DNA of 64,000 bases, from NCBI RefSeq assembly GCF_019801215.1, contig NZ_JAHVJO010000001.1:496001-560000 (forward strand), read 5' to 3'. This stretch comes from Fictibacillus nanhaiensis (GTDB taxonomy: Bacteria; Bacillota; Bacilli; Bacillales; Fictibacillaceae). Positions 35,774 through 44,843 of this stretch are shown here, piece by piece (within the stretch, counting starts at the first letter, position 1; every line of letters begins with the position of its first letter). Under the pieces are notes generated by a model. The model saw only the letters and a program-made list of their open reading frames with translations. It ran no database searches and was not told the origin of the DNA. The translations under genes were made by a program, and so were the position numbers.

Positions 35774-36411
35774 AACATTCATTTTGGGAACGGATAAAAA
35801 AAGGGCTGCAGCTAAGCGACAAAGCAGGGAACAAACAAAAATACTTACTTCTGTTACTTTTAATGGGAATCGCTCTTATGTTTATTAGTAAAATGATTGA
35901 CTCCCCTGCTGAAAAAGTTTCCATGCAAATATTTACAGACGACTCACAGACAGACGCAGAAGCTGTATTTAAAGAAACGAAGTCGGTTACGAGTAAGAAC
36001 ATCAGAACATATGAAGATCGCTATGCAAATCAGTTGAAAGACCTGCTTGAACAGATTCGAGGAGTGGAGAGTGCTTCTGTTTATGTGGAACTTGAAACAA
36101 CAGAGAGCTATGAATATGCGAGCGATGAAAACACTCAGAGACAAACAACCTCAGAAACAGATAAAAGTGGTGGGAAACGAACGATTGAAGATCAAAAAAT
36201 GGAAGAGAAGGTTGTAATTATTCAAAACAACGGAAAAGAAGAACCTCTTGTCATTACAACTGAAAAGCCAAAGATCCGTGGTATAGCGGTAGTGGCTCAA
36301 GGTGCAGAGAACTTAAAGACAAAAGCTTTGATCATCGATGTTATCACAAAAATATTTGATATTGGCAGCCACAATGTATCTGTGGTTCCTAAAAAATATG
36401 AGGGGGATTAG
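35770..36411 (+). CDS. spoIIIAG: stage III sporulation protein AG
   Basis: A 213-aa single-pass membrane protein (helix about 26-43) whose soluble part forms the large ring of the SpoIIIA-SpoIIQ channel in B. subtilis. The start ATG 35770 lies after GGAGAGGAG and gives MKHSFWERIKKG. The frame is open further upstream, inside spoIIIAF, but without a signal. Confidence 0.93.
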   Translation: MKHSFWERIKKGLQLSDKAGNKQKYLLLLLLMGIALMFISKMIDSPAEKVSMQIFTDDSQTDAEAVFKETKSVTSKNIRTYEDRYANQLKDLLEQIRGVESASVYVELETTESYEYASDENTQRQTTSETDKSGGKRTIEDQKMEEKVVIIQNNGKEEPLVITTEKPKIRGIAVVAQGAENLKTKALIIDVITKIFDIGSHNVSVVPKKYEGD

Positions 36412-36415
36412 AAGA

Positions 36416-36934
36416 ATGTTATTAAAAAAACAAACAGTATGGCTATTAACAATGCTAAGTCTGATAATCGTTTTATCTGTTTATTACATTACAGCACCAG
36501 GAGGAACAGACGACCTTGCCTATCTTGAAGCAGGAAAAGACGGTAAGTCTGGTAAGGATGCTACTGTATCAGGAGTCGCAAACGATGATTTGTTTACGGC
36601 ACTTCGTTTAGAGCGTGACGAGGTTCGCGATGAGATGAGCGCTGATTATGTAACAGTAGCTGGTTCTGAAGATGCATCAGCAGAAGTCCAAGCTGAAGCT
36701 TGGGCTAAGATGACAGAATTGCAGTCACTCACGATGAAAGAAGGAATACTGGAGACGTTGATTAAATCAATGGGCTTTAAAGACGCACTCGTAAGCACGA
36801 TGGATAATCAAATTAAAGTGATTGTAAAGGCGGATAAACTTTCGAAAAAAGATGTAGTAGAGATTATGAATCTGGCAAACGAACATCTTGGCAGCAGTAA
36901 AACGGTTGCCGTGGAATATCACGCAGCGAAATAA
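36416..36934 (+). CDS. spoIIIAH: stage III sporulation protein AH
   Basis: A 172-aa single-pass membrane protein (helix about 7-25) with a YscJ/FliF-like ring domain that binds SpoIIQ from the forespore side. ATG 36416 follows GAGGGGG, 4 bases after the spoIIIAG stop. Last gene of the operon, followed by a terminator. Confidence 0.93.
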   Translation: MLLKKQTVWLLTMLSLIIVLSVYYITAPGGTDDLAYLEAGKDGKSGKDATVSGVANDDLFTALRLERDEVRDEMSADYVTVAGSEDASAEVQAEAWAKMTELQSLTMKEGILETLIKSMGFKDALVSTMDNQIKVIVKADKLSKKDVVEIMNLANEHLGSSKTVAVEYHAAK

Positions 36935-36937
36935 GAG

Positions 36938-36964
36938 GGCCGGAGATATTCCGGTCTTTTTTTT
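36938..36964 (+). terminator. terminator of the spoIIIA operon
   Basis: GGCCGGA (36938-36944) pairs with TCCGGTC (36950-36956), followed by T residues. Confidence 0.85.
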
Positions 36965-37078
36965 ATTTATTTGTGTTTATAATGAAAATTAGGGAATAGT
37001 CTATGAGATATATGATTCCATAGATGTCGTTTGTATTTCAATTTTCTAGGAGAAAATAGAATAATAAAGGGTACATGT

Positions 37079-37128
37079 CCGTAAACGCTTACAAAATAGA
37101 AAAGAATCGTGTACTATGAATGAGTACA
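37079..37128 (+). promoter_or_regulatory. candidate cre site and adjacent dyad upstream of accB
   Basis: CCGTAAACGCTTACAA (37079-37094) matches the CcpA cre consensus WTGNAANCGNWWNCAW at 14 of 16 positions. Next to it TGTACT (37110-37115) and AGTACA (37123-37128) form a perfect dyad with a 7-base spacer. The 315-base gap between spoIIIAH and accB shows no ORF. TATGAT (37158-37163) could be a -10, with no clear -35. Confidence 0.4.
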
Positions 37129-37249
37129 TGAAACTTTTCTATTCATGGGAAGAGAAATATGATATATTACATCTGTTAAGACCTAGTCACAATAGAAGGT
37201 GCTAAATAAAAACTATACTGAACAGGATTGTATAAAGGAGTCGGAATCT

Positions 37250-37753
37250 ATGCTAAAAATTCAGGAAATACGCGAACTAATAAAGCTTATCGACAAATCA
37301 AGCATCAATGAATTTAAATACGAAAATGATGGTTCAAAAATTGTTCTAAAAAAGCAAGGCGGTACAGTTGCTTCCTATCAACTAGAAGAAGCTCCGGTTC
37401 AATCGGTTGTGCAGCCAACCGAACCTGTAAGAGAGCAAACGCAAGCTGCTGAGCCTGTGAAAGCTAGCCCTGAAGTGAAACAAGATAGTAATAATGCAGA
37501 AGAAGATTCTTCTTTACATAAGGTTGTTTCGCCAATGGTAGGTACTTTTTATTCTGCTTCTTCACCAGATGCTGAACCGTTTGTTAAACCTGGTGACAAA
37601 GTGTCAAAAGACAGCATTGTTTGTATTATTGAGGCAATGAAATTATTTAATGAGATCGAATCTGAAGTAAATGGTGAAGTGGTTAAAGTACTTGTTGAAA
37701 ATGGACAATTAGTAGAATACGGACAACCTCTGTTCCTTGTGAAAGCAGAATAG
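37250..37753 (+). CDS. accB: acetyl-CoA carboxylase biotin carboxyl carrier protein
   Basis: Carries the biotin that shuttles carboxyl groups in malonyl-CoA synthesis. 167 aa from ATG 37250 (AAAGGAG upstream). An N-terminal helical segment, a Glu/Pro/Val-rich linker (45-85) and a C-terminal biotinyl domain with the biotin lysine Lys131 in IEAMKLFNE. The linker is somewhat long. Operon with accC, as usual. Confidence 0.95.
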   Translation: MLKIQEIRELIKLIDKSSINEFKYENDGSKIVLKKQGGTVASYQLEEAPVQSVVQPTEPVREQTQAAEPVKASPEVKQDSNNAEEDSSLHKVVSPMVGTFYSASSPDAEPFVKPGDKVSKDSIVCIIEAMKLFNEIESEVNGEVVKVLVENGQLVEYGQPLFLVKAE

Positions 37754-37766
37754 GAGGGTATGTCAA

Positions 37767-39125
37767 ATGATAAATAAGCTATTAGTAGCAAACCGTGGTG
37801 AGATTGCAGTACGGATTATTCGAGCATGCAAAGAACTAGGTATTGAAACGGTAGCCGTTTATTCTGAAGCTGATAAGGACGCCCTGCATGTTCGTTTAGC
37901 AGATGAGGCGTATTGTATTGGACCTACTGCTTCGAAAGACAGTTACTTAAATTTCACGAACATTATGAGTGTAGCAACGTTAACAGGTTCTGAGGCCATT
38001 CATCCAGGATACGGCTTTTTAGCAGAAAATGCTGATTTTGCAGAACTATGCAGAGAATGCAACGTTACATTTGTCGGTCCTAGTGCAGAAGCGATTAATA
38101 AGATGGGAATTAAAGATGTTGCTAGAGCAACGATGGCAGAAGCGGGTGTACCGATTGTTCCTGGTTCAGATGGAATCATTAACAATAAAGAGGAAGCCAT
38201 TGAACTTAGCAATAAAATTGGGTATCCTGTAATTATTAAAGCAACAGCAGGCGGTGGAGGAAAAGGGATCCGTGTAGCCAAAAACGAAGCAGAATTATTA
38301 AAAGGAATCGCCATCACTCAACAAGAAGCAGCAACCGCTTTTGGTAATCCGGGTGTCTATATCGAAAAATACATTGAAGATTTCCGTCATGTCGAAATTC
38401 AGGTGCTTGCAGATAATTATGGAAGTGTCATCCATCTTGGTGAAAGAGATTGCAGTATCCAAAGACGTCTGCAAAAACTACTTGAGGAAACACCATCTCC
38501 AGCCATTTCTCCATCAAAGCGACAAGAGATGGGAGATGCTGCAGTTAAGGCAGCAGAAGCTGTCCAATATTCTGGAGCTGGGACGGTTGAATTTATATTT
38601 GATCATCATACAGGTGAGTTTTATTTCATGGAAATGAATACTCGTATTCAAGTTGAGCATCCCGTAACAGAGATGGTTACAGGAATCGACCTTATTAAAG
38701 AGCAAATTAAAGTCGCTTCAGGTCAAAAATTAAGATATAAACAAGAAGATATTGAATTTAACGGATGGTCTATCGAATGCAGAATTAATGCGGAGAATCC
38801 GGAAAAGAATTTTATGCCGTCCCCAGGAAGAATCGAAATGTATCTTCCACCAGGCGGATTAGGAGTTCGAATTGATTCAGCCGTGTACCCTGGCTACATG
38901 ATTCCGCCATTTTATGATTCTATGATTGCTAAAGTGATTACGTATGGTAATACGAGGCAAGAAGCGATCGACCGAATGAAACGGGCGCTAAGTGAGTTTG
39001 TTATTGAAGGAGTGCATACGACGATTCCTTTCCATCTGCGTCTGTTAAACCATGAAACGTTTGTAAATGGTGATTTTAATACGAAGTTTTTAGAAAATCA
39101 TGATTTGACATCAAAAAGTGAATAA
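37767..39125 (+). CDS. accC: acetyl-CoA carboxylase biotin carboxylase subunit
   Basis: ATP-grasp enzyme that carboxylates biotin on AccB with bicarbonate; 452 aa. [12 protein letters not shown] (glycine-rich lid, about 159-170), [17 protein letters not shown] and the catalytic [14 protein letters not shown] are all present. It lies 14 bases after accB with GGAGGG. Confidence 0.96.
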   Translation: MINKLLVANRGEIAVRIIRACKELGIETVAVYSEADKDALHVRLADEAYCIGPTASKDSYLNFTNIMSVATLTGSEAIHPGYGFLAENADFAELCRECNVTFVGPSAEAINKMGIKDVARATMAEAGVPIVPGSDGIINNKEEAIELSNKIGYPVIIKATAGGGGKGIRVAKNEAELLKGIAITQQEAATAFGNPGVYIEKYIEDFRHVEIQVLADNYGSVIHLGERDCSIQRRLQKLLEETPSPAISPSKRQEMGDAAVKAAEAVQYSGAGTVEFIFDHHTGEFYFMEMNTRIQVEHPVTEMVTGIDLIKEQIKVASGQKLRYKQEDIEFNGWSIECRINAENPEKNFMPSPGRIEMYLPPGGLGVRIDSAVYPGYMIPPFYDSMIAKVITYGNTRQEAIDRMKRALSEFVIEGVHTTIPFHLRLLNHETFVNGDFNTKFLENHDLTSKSE

Positions 39126-39142
39126 GTGCGGAGGTGCATAAG

Positions 39143-39547
39143 ATGAATGAACTATCTTTTGAAATGGAAAGCTATTCTTCTGAATTGGGGAAAGTTGAAA
39201 TTTCACCAGAAGTAATTGAAGTAATTGCAAGTATTGCAGCTTCAGATGTAGAAGGTGTAGCTTCTATGAGAGGAAGCTTTGCAAGCGGAGTGGTAGAGCG
39301 CCTTGGAAAGAAAACGCATGGCAAAGGTGTAAAAGTTGAACTGTCAGAAGGTGGTATTTCTATAGATGTTTATGTATCTATGAAATACGGAGTTGCCATT
39401 CCAGATGTAGCTCAAAAAATCCAGGATCATATTAGACAGGCACTTTTAGATATGACGGCTCTAGAAGCTACTGACATTAATGTTTTTGTAGTAGGAGTTC
39501 AATTTGAATCTAAAGAAAAACAACATGAAGCGCCAGAAGTAGATTAA
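39143..39547 (+). CDS. yqhY: Asp23/Gls24 family envelope stress response protein YqhY
   Basis: A 134-aa Asp23-family protein. B. subtilis YqhY lies in the same accB-accC-yqhY order and its loss disturbs acetyl-CoA carboxylase control. EVIEVIASIAASDVEGVASM and ISIDVYVSMKYGVAIPDVAQKIQ are family features. ATG 39143 lies 7 bases after GGAGGTG; the GTG at 39134 is inside that site. Terminator follows. Confidence 0.9.
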   Translation: MNELSFEMESYSSELGKVEISPEVIEVIASIAASDVEGVASMRGSFASGVVERLGKKTHGKGVKVELSEGGISIDVYVSMKYGVAIPDVAQKIQDHIRQALLDMTALEATDINVFVVGVQFESKEKQHEAPEVD

Positions 39548-39552
39548 TGATG

Positions 39553-39587
39553 AAATCAAAGGGGGGTCTCTCCTTTGATTTTTTTCA
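39553..39587 (+). terminator. terminator of accBC-yqhY
   Basis: AAATCAAAGG (39553-39562) pairs with CCTTTGATTT (39572-39581), then T residues. Confidence 0.88.
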
Positions 39588-39702
39588 TTTGTTAACGGAA
39601 AAATTAACAAATCCCTTCGTCACTTTGATTCAGTGGTAACCAAGAATTCATATACATAAAAAAACTGAATGTTTTGAAGCGTCTTTAATCGTATTGTTCG
39701 GA

Positions 39703-39732
39703 TTGTAACCACTAGTCCTGTTATGGTATTAT
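39703..39732 (+). promoter_or_regulatory. probable sigma-A promoter of nusB operon
   Basis: TTGTAA (39703-39708), 18 bases, TATTAT (39727-39732), 42 bases before nusB. Confidence 0.55.
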
Positions 39733-39773
39733 GCTAGTTAGAAATTGTTCGTATATAGAAAGGAAGTCAAACT

Positions 39774-40169
39774 ATGAAACGTAGACTTGCCAGAGAAAAA
39801 GCTTTTCAATCGCTTTTTCAAATAGAAATTAGTGACATTAGTGTCGAGGACGCTATTGAGCATGTTTTAGAAGGAGAACCATCAGATGATTTTCTAAACG
39901 ATATCGTAAATGGAACTGTTGAAAAGAAAGAAGAAATCGAGGCTTTTTTAACTCCTCATTTGGAGAAATGGAGCTATTCACGTTTAGCTAATGTTGAGCG
40001 TGTAGTTCTGCAGATGGCAGCTTATGAATGGTTATTTATGGAAGAGGTTCCTAAAAACGTTACCCTTAATGAAGCGATCGAGACAGCCAAAATTTTTGGC
40101 GGAGAACAAGCAGGACGTTTCGTTAATGGAGTACTCGGAAAGATGATTGCAGATATCCACAAAAATTAA
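39774..40169 (+). CDS. nusB: transcription antitermination factor NusB
   Basis: All-helical RNA-binding protein that, with NusE, binds boxA in rRNA leaders; 131 aa. Features: MKRRLAREKAFQSLFQIE at the N terminus and VPKNVTLNEAIETAKIFGGEQAGRFVNGVLGK at the C terminus. First gene of a long unit running through folD, xseA, xseB, ispA, OLE RNA, oapA, dxs and tlyA without an obvious internal terminator. Confidence 0.95.
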   Translation: MKRRLAREKAFQSLFQIEISDISVEDAIEHVLEGEPSDDFLNDIVNGTVEKKEEIEAFLTPHLEKWSYSRLANVERVVLQMAAYEWLFMEEVPKNVTLNEAIETAKIFGGEQAGRFVNGVLGKMIADIHKN

Positions 40170-40188
40170 TTTTTGAGGGGGATAAAGA

Positions 40189-41052
40189 ATGACTGTATTA
40201 GATGGAAAGCAAATTGCTAAAGAGATTAGAGAGCAGCTTGCTAGAGAGATACAAGTACTAAAGCGAGAAGGCAATGTTCCTGGTTTAGCTGTTATTCTAG
40301 TTGGTGACCATCCAGCATCGCGTTCCTATGTTCTTGCAAAAGAAAGAACATGTAAAGAACTTGGCATGCACTCCGTACTAACTGAATTGCCTGAATCAAT
40401 TTCTGAAAAAGATTTGCTAGACTGCATACAATCCTTTAACAATGACGAACAAATCGATGGAATTCTTGTTCAGCTTCCCCTTCCCTCACATATCAGTGAA
40501 TCAAAAGTTATTGAAACGATCTTACCAGAGAAAGATGTTGATGGTTTCCATCCTATAAATATTGGCAGAATGCATGCGGGCGACGAGCATGCATTTATTC
40601 CATGTACACCGCTTGGCATCTTGGAGATGGTAAAAAGAACAGGTGTGGAAATTTCAGGGAAGCACGTTGTCGTCGTGGGCAGAAGCAATTTGGTAGGAAA
40701 ACCTGCGGGACAATTGTTTTTACAGGAAAACGCAACGGTAACATTTTGTCATTCCAAAACGAGGAACCTGGCAGAACAGACTTTACAGGCTGATATTTTA
40801 ATTGCTGCTGTAGGGAAACAGAATGTCATAACAGAAGAAATGGTACGTGAAGGAGCTGTAGTAATTGATGTCGGTGTAAACCGAATGGAGAATGGTAAGC
40901 TATGTGGCGATGTTGATTTTGAATCCATTAAAACAAAGGCCAAGCACATTACGCCTGTTCCTGGCGGAGTAGGACCAATGACGATCACGATGCTTATGAA
41001 TAATACAGTTCTTGCAGCTAAATGGAGAAAGAAGACAAAGGAAGTACATTAA
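40189..41052 (+). CDS. folD: bifunctional methylenetetrahydrofolate dehydrogenase/cyclohydrolase
   Basis: Interconverts 5,10-methylene-THF and 10-formyl-THF; 287 aa. SYVLAKERTCKELG with the catalytic Lys, QLPLP, and the Rossmann motif VVVGRSNLVGKPAGQL are visible. PGGVGPMTITMLMNNT is the typical C-terminal signature. It links to the one-carbon flux from the gcv operon in this window. Confidence 0.96.
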   Translation: MTVLDGKQIAKEIREQLAREIQVLKREGNVPGLAVILVGDHPASRSYVLAKERTCKELGMHSVLTELPESISEKDLLDCIQSFNNDEQIDGILVQLPLPSHISESKVIETILPEKDVDGFHPINIGRMHAGDEHAFIPCTPLGILEMVKRTGVEISGKHVVVVGRSNLVGKPAGQLFLQENATVTFCHSKTRNLAEQTLQADILIAAVGKQNVITEEMVREGAVVIDVGVNRMENGKLCGDVDFESIKTKAKHITPVPGGVGPMTITMLMNNTVLAAKWRKKTKEVH

Positions 41053-42410
41053 TGCAAAACAATCGTTATGTTCCAATATCTTCGGTTACTCGTTATATTA
41101 AAAGGTTATTTGAAAATGACAGCAATCTTCAGGATGTCTGGGTTAAGGGTGAACTATCAAATGTAAAACTTCATAGCAGAGGTCATTTGTATTTCACCTT
41201 AAAAGACGCCAACAGCAGGGTTAGTGCTGTTATGTTTGCCGGTAATAATAAATATTTGAACTTTACACCAGAAGAAGGCATGAATGTTTTAATTCAAGGC
41301 TCCTTCTCGGTTTATGAACCTCAAGGCCAATACCAGCTGTATGCAAGAACGATGCAGCAAGATGGAGTAGGTAACCTATTTTTAGCCTATGAAGCCCTAA
41401 AAAATAAACTGGAACATGAAGGACTTTTTCATCCATCTCATAAAAAACTCCTTCCAAAGTTTCCAGTTAATATCGGTGTCATCACCTCGCCTACTGGAGC
41501 TGCTGTTAGGGATGTTTTCACAACGATCAAACGCCGTTTCCCTTTAGCGTCTGTTACACTTTTTCCTGTGCTTGTACAAGGACCTGGTGCTGCACCATCT
41601 ATCGTTCGAGCCATCGAACAGGCAAACAAAGTTAATAAAGTGGATGTACTAATCGTTGGAAGAGGAGGCGGCTCGATAGAAGAGTTATGGGCATTCAATG
41701 AAGAAATAGTTGCCCGTGCTATTTTTAATTCTCATTTACCTGTGATCGCGGCTGTCGGTCATGAAACGGACTTTACGATAGCTGACTTTGTTGCGGATTT
41801 AAGAGCTCCTACACCAACAGCAGCTGCTGAATTAGCCGTCCCTCATCTCGACGAGCTTGGTGACAGACTTCATCAGAGAAGTGTAAGACTGAAAAGGGTA
41901 ATGAATGACTATATTATAGGACATCAGCAAGATTTGCTGCGTTTCCAAAAATCATATGCTTTTAAGTACCCTACACAGCTTGTTAAACAAAAAGAACAAG
42001 AACTAGACAGGAATTTAGAAAAGTTAAAAAAGACATTCGAAAATTTCGTCGGTCAGCATGAAAAGAAATTCATTCAAACAGAAAGGCAATTGTCACTTTT
42101 TTCACCTGCAGGCCAGCTGCAAAAAGCAAGTGAAAGAGTGGTAACACTGCACAAAGTCCTTATGAAAGAGGCAAATCGGCACATTAGACAGCACCAATCG
42201 AATTTTTCTAATAAACTTTCTAGGTTATCTTCTTTAAATCCATTAGGGGTTATGGAAAGAGGGTACAGTTTAACCTATAAAAAAGGAAAAAATGAACTCG
42301 TCAAGTCTGTGAGCCAAGTGAAAACGGGTGAAGCATTAACGATTAAATTAAAAGATGGACAAATAGATTGTTACATAGTCGGAACGGAGGGGTCTTTAGA
42401 AAATGGCTGA
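41052..42410 (+). CDS. xseA: exodeoxyribonuclease VII large subunit
   Basis: Nuclease degrading single-stranded DNA; 452 aa. N-terminal OB fold (about 1-100), catalytic domain with [14 protein letters not shown] and the acidic [21 protein letters not shown], and [14 protein letters not shown], then a long coiled-coil region (about 270-390). The ATG at 41052 overlaps the folD TAA by one base; an in-frame ATG at 41022 lies inside folD. Confidence 0.95.
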   Translation: MQNNRYVPISSVTRYIKRLFENDSNLQDVWVKGELSNVKLHSRGHLYFTLKDANSRVSAVMFAGNNKYLNFTPEEGMNVLIQGSFSVYEPQGQYQLYARTMQQDGVGNLFLAYEALKNKLEHEGLFHPSHKKLLPKFPVNIGVITSPTGAAVRDVFTTIKRRFPLASVTLFPVLVQGPGAAPSIVRAIEQANKVNKVDVLIVGRGGGSIEELWAFNEEIVARAIFNSHLPVIAAVGHETDFTIADFVADLRAPTPTAAAELAVPHLDELGDRLHQRSVRLKRVMNDYIIGHQQDLLRFQKSYAFKYPTQLVKQKEQELDRNLEKLKKTFENFVGQHEKKFIQTERQLSLFSPAGQLQKASERVVTLHKVLMKEANRHIRQHQSNFSNKLSRLSSLNPLGVMERGYSLTYKKGKNELVKSVSQVKTGEALTIKLKDGQIDCYIVGTEGSLENG

Positions 42411-42645
42411 AAAAACGAATAAGAAACTAACATTTGAAGAAGCGATGGAACAGCTTGAAGAGATCGTTGAGAAGCTGGAACAAGGTGATGTGCCGTTAGA
42501 AGAAAGTATTGATCTGTATCATCAAGGAATGAAATTGTCAAAGCTTTGCCATACCAAACTTAAAAATGTTGAGAAGAAAATGGATACTATTATGCATGAA
42601 GATGGAAGTGAAGAGCAGTTCATTATCCAGGAGGAAGAGCATTGA
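42403..42645 (+). CDS. xseB: exodeoxyribonuclease VII small subunit
   Basis: An 80-aa, mostly helical subunit that binds XseA's coiled coil. It contains [28 protein letters not shown], the family signature. It overlaps xseA by 8 bases and ispA by 4. Confidence 0.94.
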   Translation: MAEKTNKKLTFEEAMEQLEEIVEKLEQGDVPLEESIDLYHQGMKLSKLCHTKLKNVEKKMDTIMHEDGSEEQFIIQEEEH

Positions 42646-43523
42646 TAGGTTTTGAACAATTTCTTCGAGATAAAAAGAAAATGGTAGAAGAGAGAATGAT
42701 TACATACCTGCATCAGATAGATGCTCCAGCAACTCTCAAAGACGCTATGCTGTACTCTATATCTGCAGGTGGAAAACGTTTAAGACCTATTCTTGCTCTA
42801 GCTGTTATGGAGTCCTTCCAAAAAGAATCTCTTCCTGTTTTGGATGCAGCTTGTGCTATAGAATTTGTACATACCTATTCCCTTATCCATGATGATTTGC
42901 CATCTATGGATGACGATGACTATCGAAGAGGGAAGCTGACGAGTCATAAAGTATTTGGTGAAGCTCAAGCTATTTTAGCTGGAGATGCATTATTAACTGA
43001 GAGTTTTTCGTTTATCACAGAAAATGAACATCTATCCTCGGATCAAAAAGTCAGAATAGTATCTATACTATCGCGTGCTGCAGGAGCGTCAGGCATGGTA
43101 GGTGGCCAAGTAGAGGATCTAGAGGGAGAAAACAGGGAGCTTACGTTAAACGAATTAGAAAGCATCCATGAAAAGAAAACAGGAAAGATGTTAGAATGTG
43201 CCTGTTTACTAGGTGGGGTTGCAGCAAATGCCTCTCTTGTCGAATTGGAAGCCTTACAGCTTTATGCTCGACATGTTGGAATTGCCTTTCAGATTCAAGA
43301 TGACATCTTAGATATTACAGGGAACCAGGATGAATTAGGAAAGCCTATTGGCAGTGATGTAGCGAATATGAAAACAACTTACCCAAAAATTCTGGGTCTT
43401 GAAGGTGCAAAGCAAGAAATGGAGAACCACATCAATCTTGCATTGGAACATTTAGGAAAAATCAACAGAGATACAGGCATATTAGCGTCTATTGCTGACT
43501 ACATTATAAAAAGAAATCATTAA
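42642..43523 (+). CDS. ispA: farnesyl diphosphate synthase
   Basis: Condenses isopentenyl diphosphate with dimethylallyl and geranyl diphosphates; 293 aa. First Asp-rich motif [10 protein letters not shown] (about 85-94), second DDILD (about 225). The start is TTG 42642 after GGAGGAAG, overlapping the xseB stop. It is directly upstream of the OLE RNA, an arrangement known for OLE loci. Confidence 0.94.
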   Translation: MIGFEQFLRDKKKMVEERMITYLHQIDAPATLKDAMLYSISAGGKRLRPILALAVMESFQKESLPVLDAACAIEFVHTYSLIHDDLPSMDDDDYRRGKLTSHKVFGEAQAILAGDALLTESFSFITENEHLSSDQKVRIVSILSRAAGASGMVGGQVEDLEGENRELTLNELESIHEKKTGKMLECACLLGGVAANASLVELEALQLYARHVGIAFQIQDDILDITGNQDELGKPIGSDVANMKTTYPKILGLEGAKQEMENHINLALEHLGKINRDTGILASIADYIIKRNH

Positions 43524-43552
43524 TAGATTGTTGCATAATTGGAAGTATGATA

Positions 43553-44196
43553 TGATATTATTTGCTTTGGAGTGGTGCAGTATTCTAGTCAGCCCCCCAT
43601 TCCTGAAGGCGGGCCTAAAAATCCGCCAAAGGGCACATCGATGAAGTTCCTTGTGTTGGCTTGAGGCGCCCAGCCTTGGGTTAATGCTGGGAGTTAAGGT
43701 TGAAGGGCGATCCACAATGGCATGTGGGCGTTGACCCTTCTTCCGCGGAGGCCCCCATATTTGCGGTTCGTGTCCAAAAGACCTTACGGCGAAATGGGGT
43801 TTGAACCTGCTTTGCCGCTTTTCTTGATATTCAGGAAAAGAAAAGGCGAGCAGCGTAGCCTGCCTTGAGTGGAGTTTGAGGGGATTATGGTGTGAAAAGC
43901 CTGTATCGGTTGGCCGCTGATTTATGAGCTTTATACCATATGAAATCTTCTCTGCAAAAGAGGCTAGGGAATGTGCGTGAGGCTGTTGAGGAAAACTCCT
44001 AGACTGTTCTAATATCTTGACACCTGTTAGGGATTATAGTGCGGACTAAGTGGTAATCTAGTCTAACGTTTGGTGACAGCGTTAAGAAGAGAGTAAAGGG
44101 AAACCGCGAATATGGCGACATTTCGTACTCTTCTGGGAAAACCTACTGGACCTAAGCCGCAGTCTTTACTTAATAAGGTGACCACTCCTTATTACA
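43553..44196 (+). ncRNA. ole: OLE RNA (ornate, large, extremophilic RNA)
   Basis: A 700-base gap between ispA and oapA with no credible ORF, higher GC than its surroundings and many local stems. Examples: GGCGG/CCGCC near 43608-43626, CCAGC/GCTGG near 43670-43690, CCACA/TGTGG near 43711-43727, AGAAGAG/CTCTTCT near 44087-44133, and a terminal hairpin AATAAGG (44172-44178)/CCTTATT (44187-44193). Length of about 640 nt, the location between ispA and dxs and the adjacent OapA gene are the hallmarks of OLE RNA, a conserved noncoding RNA of extremophilic and other Firmicutes that forms a membrane-bound ribonucleoprotein. The ends are approximate. I identified it by context and architecture, not by a covariance search. 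Confidence 0.88.
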
Positions 44197-44226
44197 TAAC
44201 GTGACCTAAAAAAGAAGGAGTTATGC

Positions 44227-44823
44227 ATGAAGCATTCCTTTTCTAAAACACTTAAATGGAGTACAAGCATTGCCGTTATCACTCTTGTGTTAGCGGCTAT
44301 TTTTACAGTTGTTTCATCCTTTTTATTAAATGGCGTTTCATGGGCCATCGGGATGGGCATTGTTTTTTTAATTGTGTTAACCGGTGTTATCTTTGATATT
44401 ATAGGTGTTGCATCCACTGCAGCAAAAGAAGTTCCTTTCCATGCGATGGCATCTGAAAGGGTTCCGGGTGCCAGACATGCTATTATTATTACACGAAACG
44501 CTGATAGAGTATCAAACTTCTGCAACGATGTAATCGGTGATATATCTGGAATTGTAAGTGGTACAGCTTCCGCAGCAGTAGTAGTGGAGCTCACACTTTC
44601 TATAGGAGATGGTTCAAGATCAAATTTAGAATATTTGATCACGATTATCTTTACAAGCGTTGTGGCTGCCGTTACTGTAGGTGGAAAAGCACTAGGGAAA
44701 ACGTATGCGATTAATCACTCAACCTTTATTATTTTTCAGGTTGGGCGTTTATTATATGTTCTAGAGGAAAAATTAAGAATTAAACTGCTAACGCCTGCTA
44801 AGAAAGAGAAAAAAAGGCGCTAA
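44227..44823 (+). CDS. oapA: OLE-associated membrane protein OapA
   Basis: A 198-aa protein with membrane segments at about 13-35, 38-62, 105-122 and 134-152 and a strongly basic C-terminal tail (AKKEKKRR). The loop between helices 2 and 3 ([30 protein letters not shown]) resembles the DUF21/CNNM-type region. In Bacillus halodurans the equivalent gene between OLE and dxs encodes OapA, which binds OLE RNA and holds it at the membrane; loss of either makes cells sensitive to ethanol and cold and alters Mg tolerance. ATG 44227 follows AAGAAGGAG, 31 bases beyond the OLE 3' hairpin. It nearly abuts dxs. Confidence 0.87.
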   Translation: MKHSFSKTLKWSTSIAVITLVLAAIFTVVSSFLLNGVSWAIGMGIVFLIVLTGVIFDIIGVASTAAKEVPFHAMASERVPGARHAIIITRNADRVSNFCNDVIGDISGIVSGTASAAVVVELTLSIGDGSRSNLEYLITIIFTSVVAAVTVGGKALGKTYAINHSTFIIFQVGRLLYVLEEKLRIKLLTPAKKEKKRR

Positions 44824-44843
44824 TGGAAAGAGAGGCATATTCC

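Noticed and set aside
37176-37192. FapR operator before accB
   Set aside because: One half-site (TTAAGAC) fits, but the second half does not; only about 11 of 17 positions agree.
43482-43715. 77-aa minus-strand ORF over the ispA end and OLE start
   Set aside because: No ribosome-binding site, no family, and it lies in the structured RNA. It is a by-product of higher GC.
44166-44642. 158-aa minus-strand ORF opposite oapA
   Set aside because: Antisense shadow of the membrane protein gene without its own start signal.
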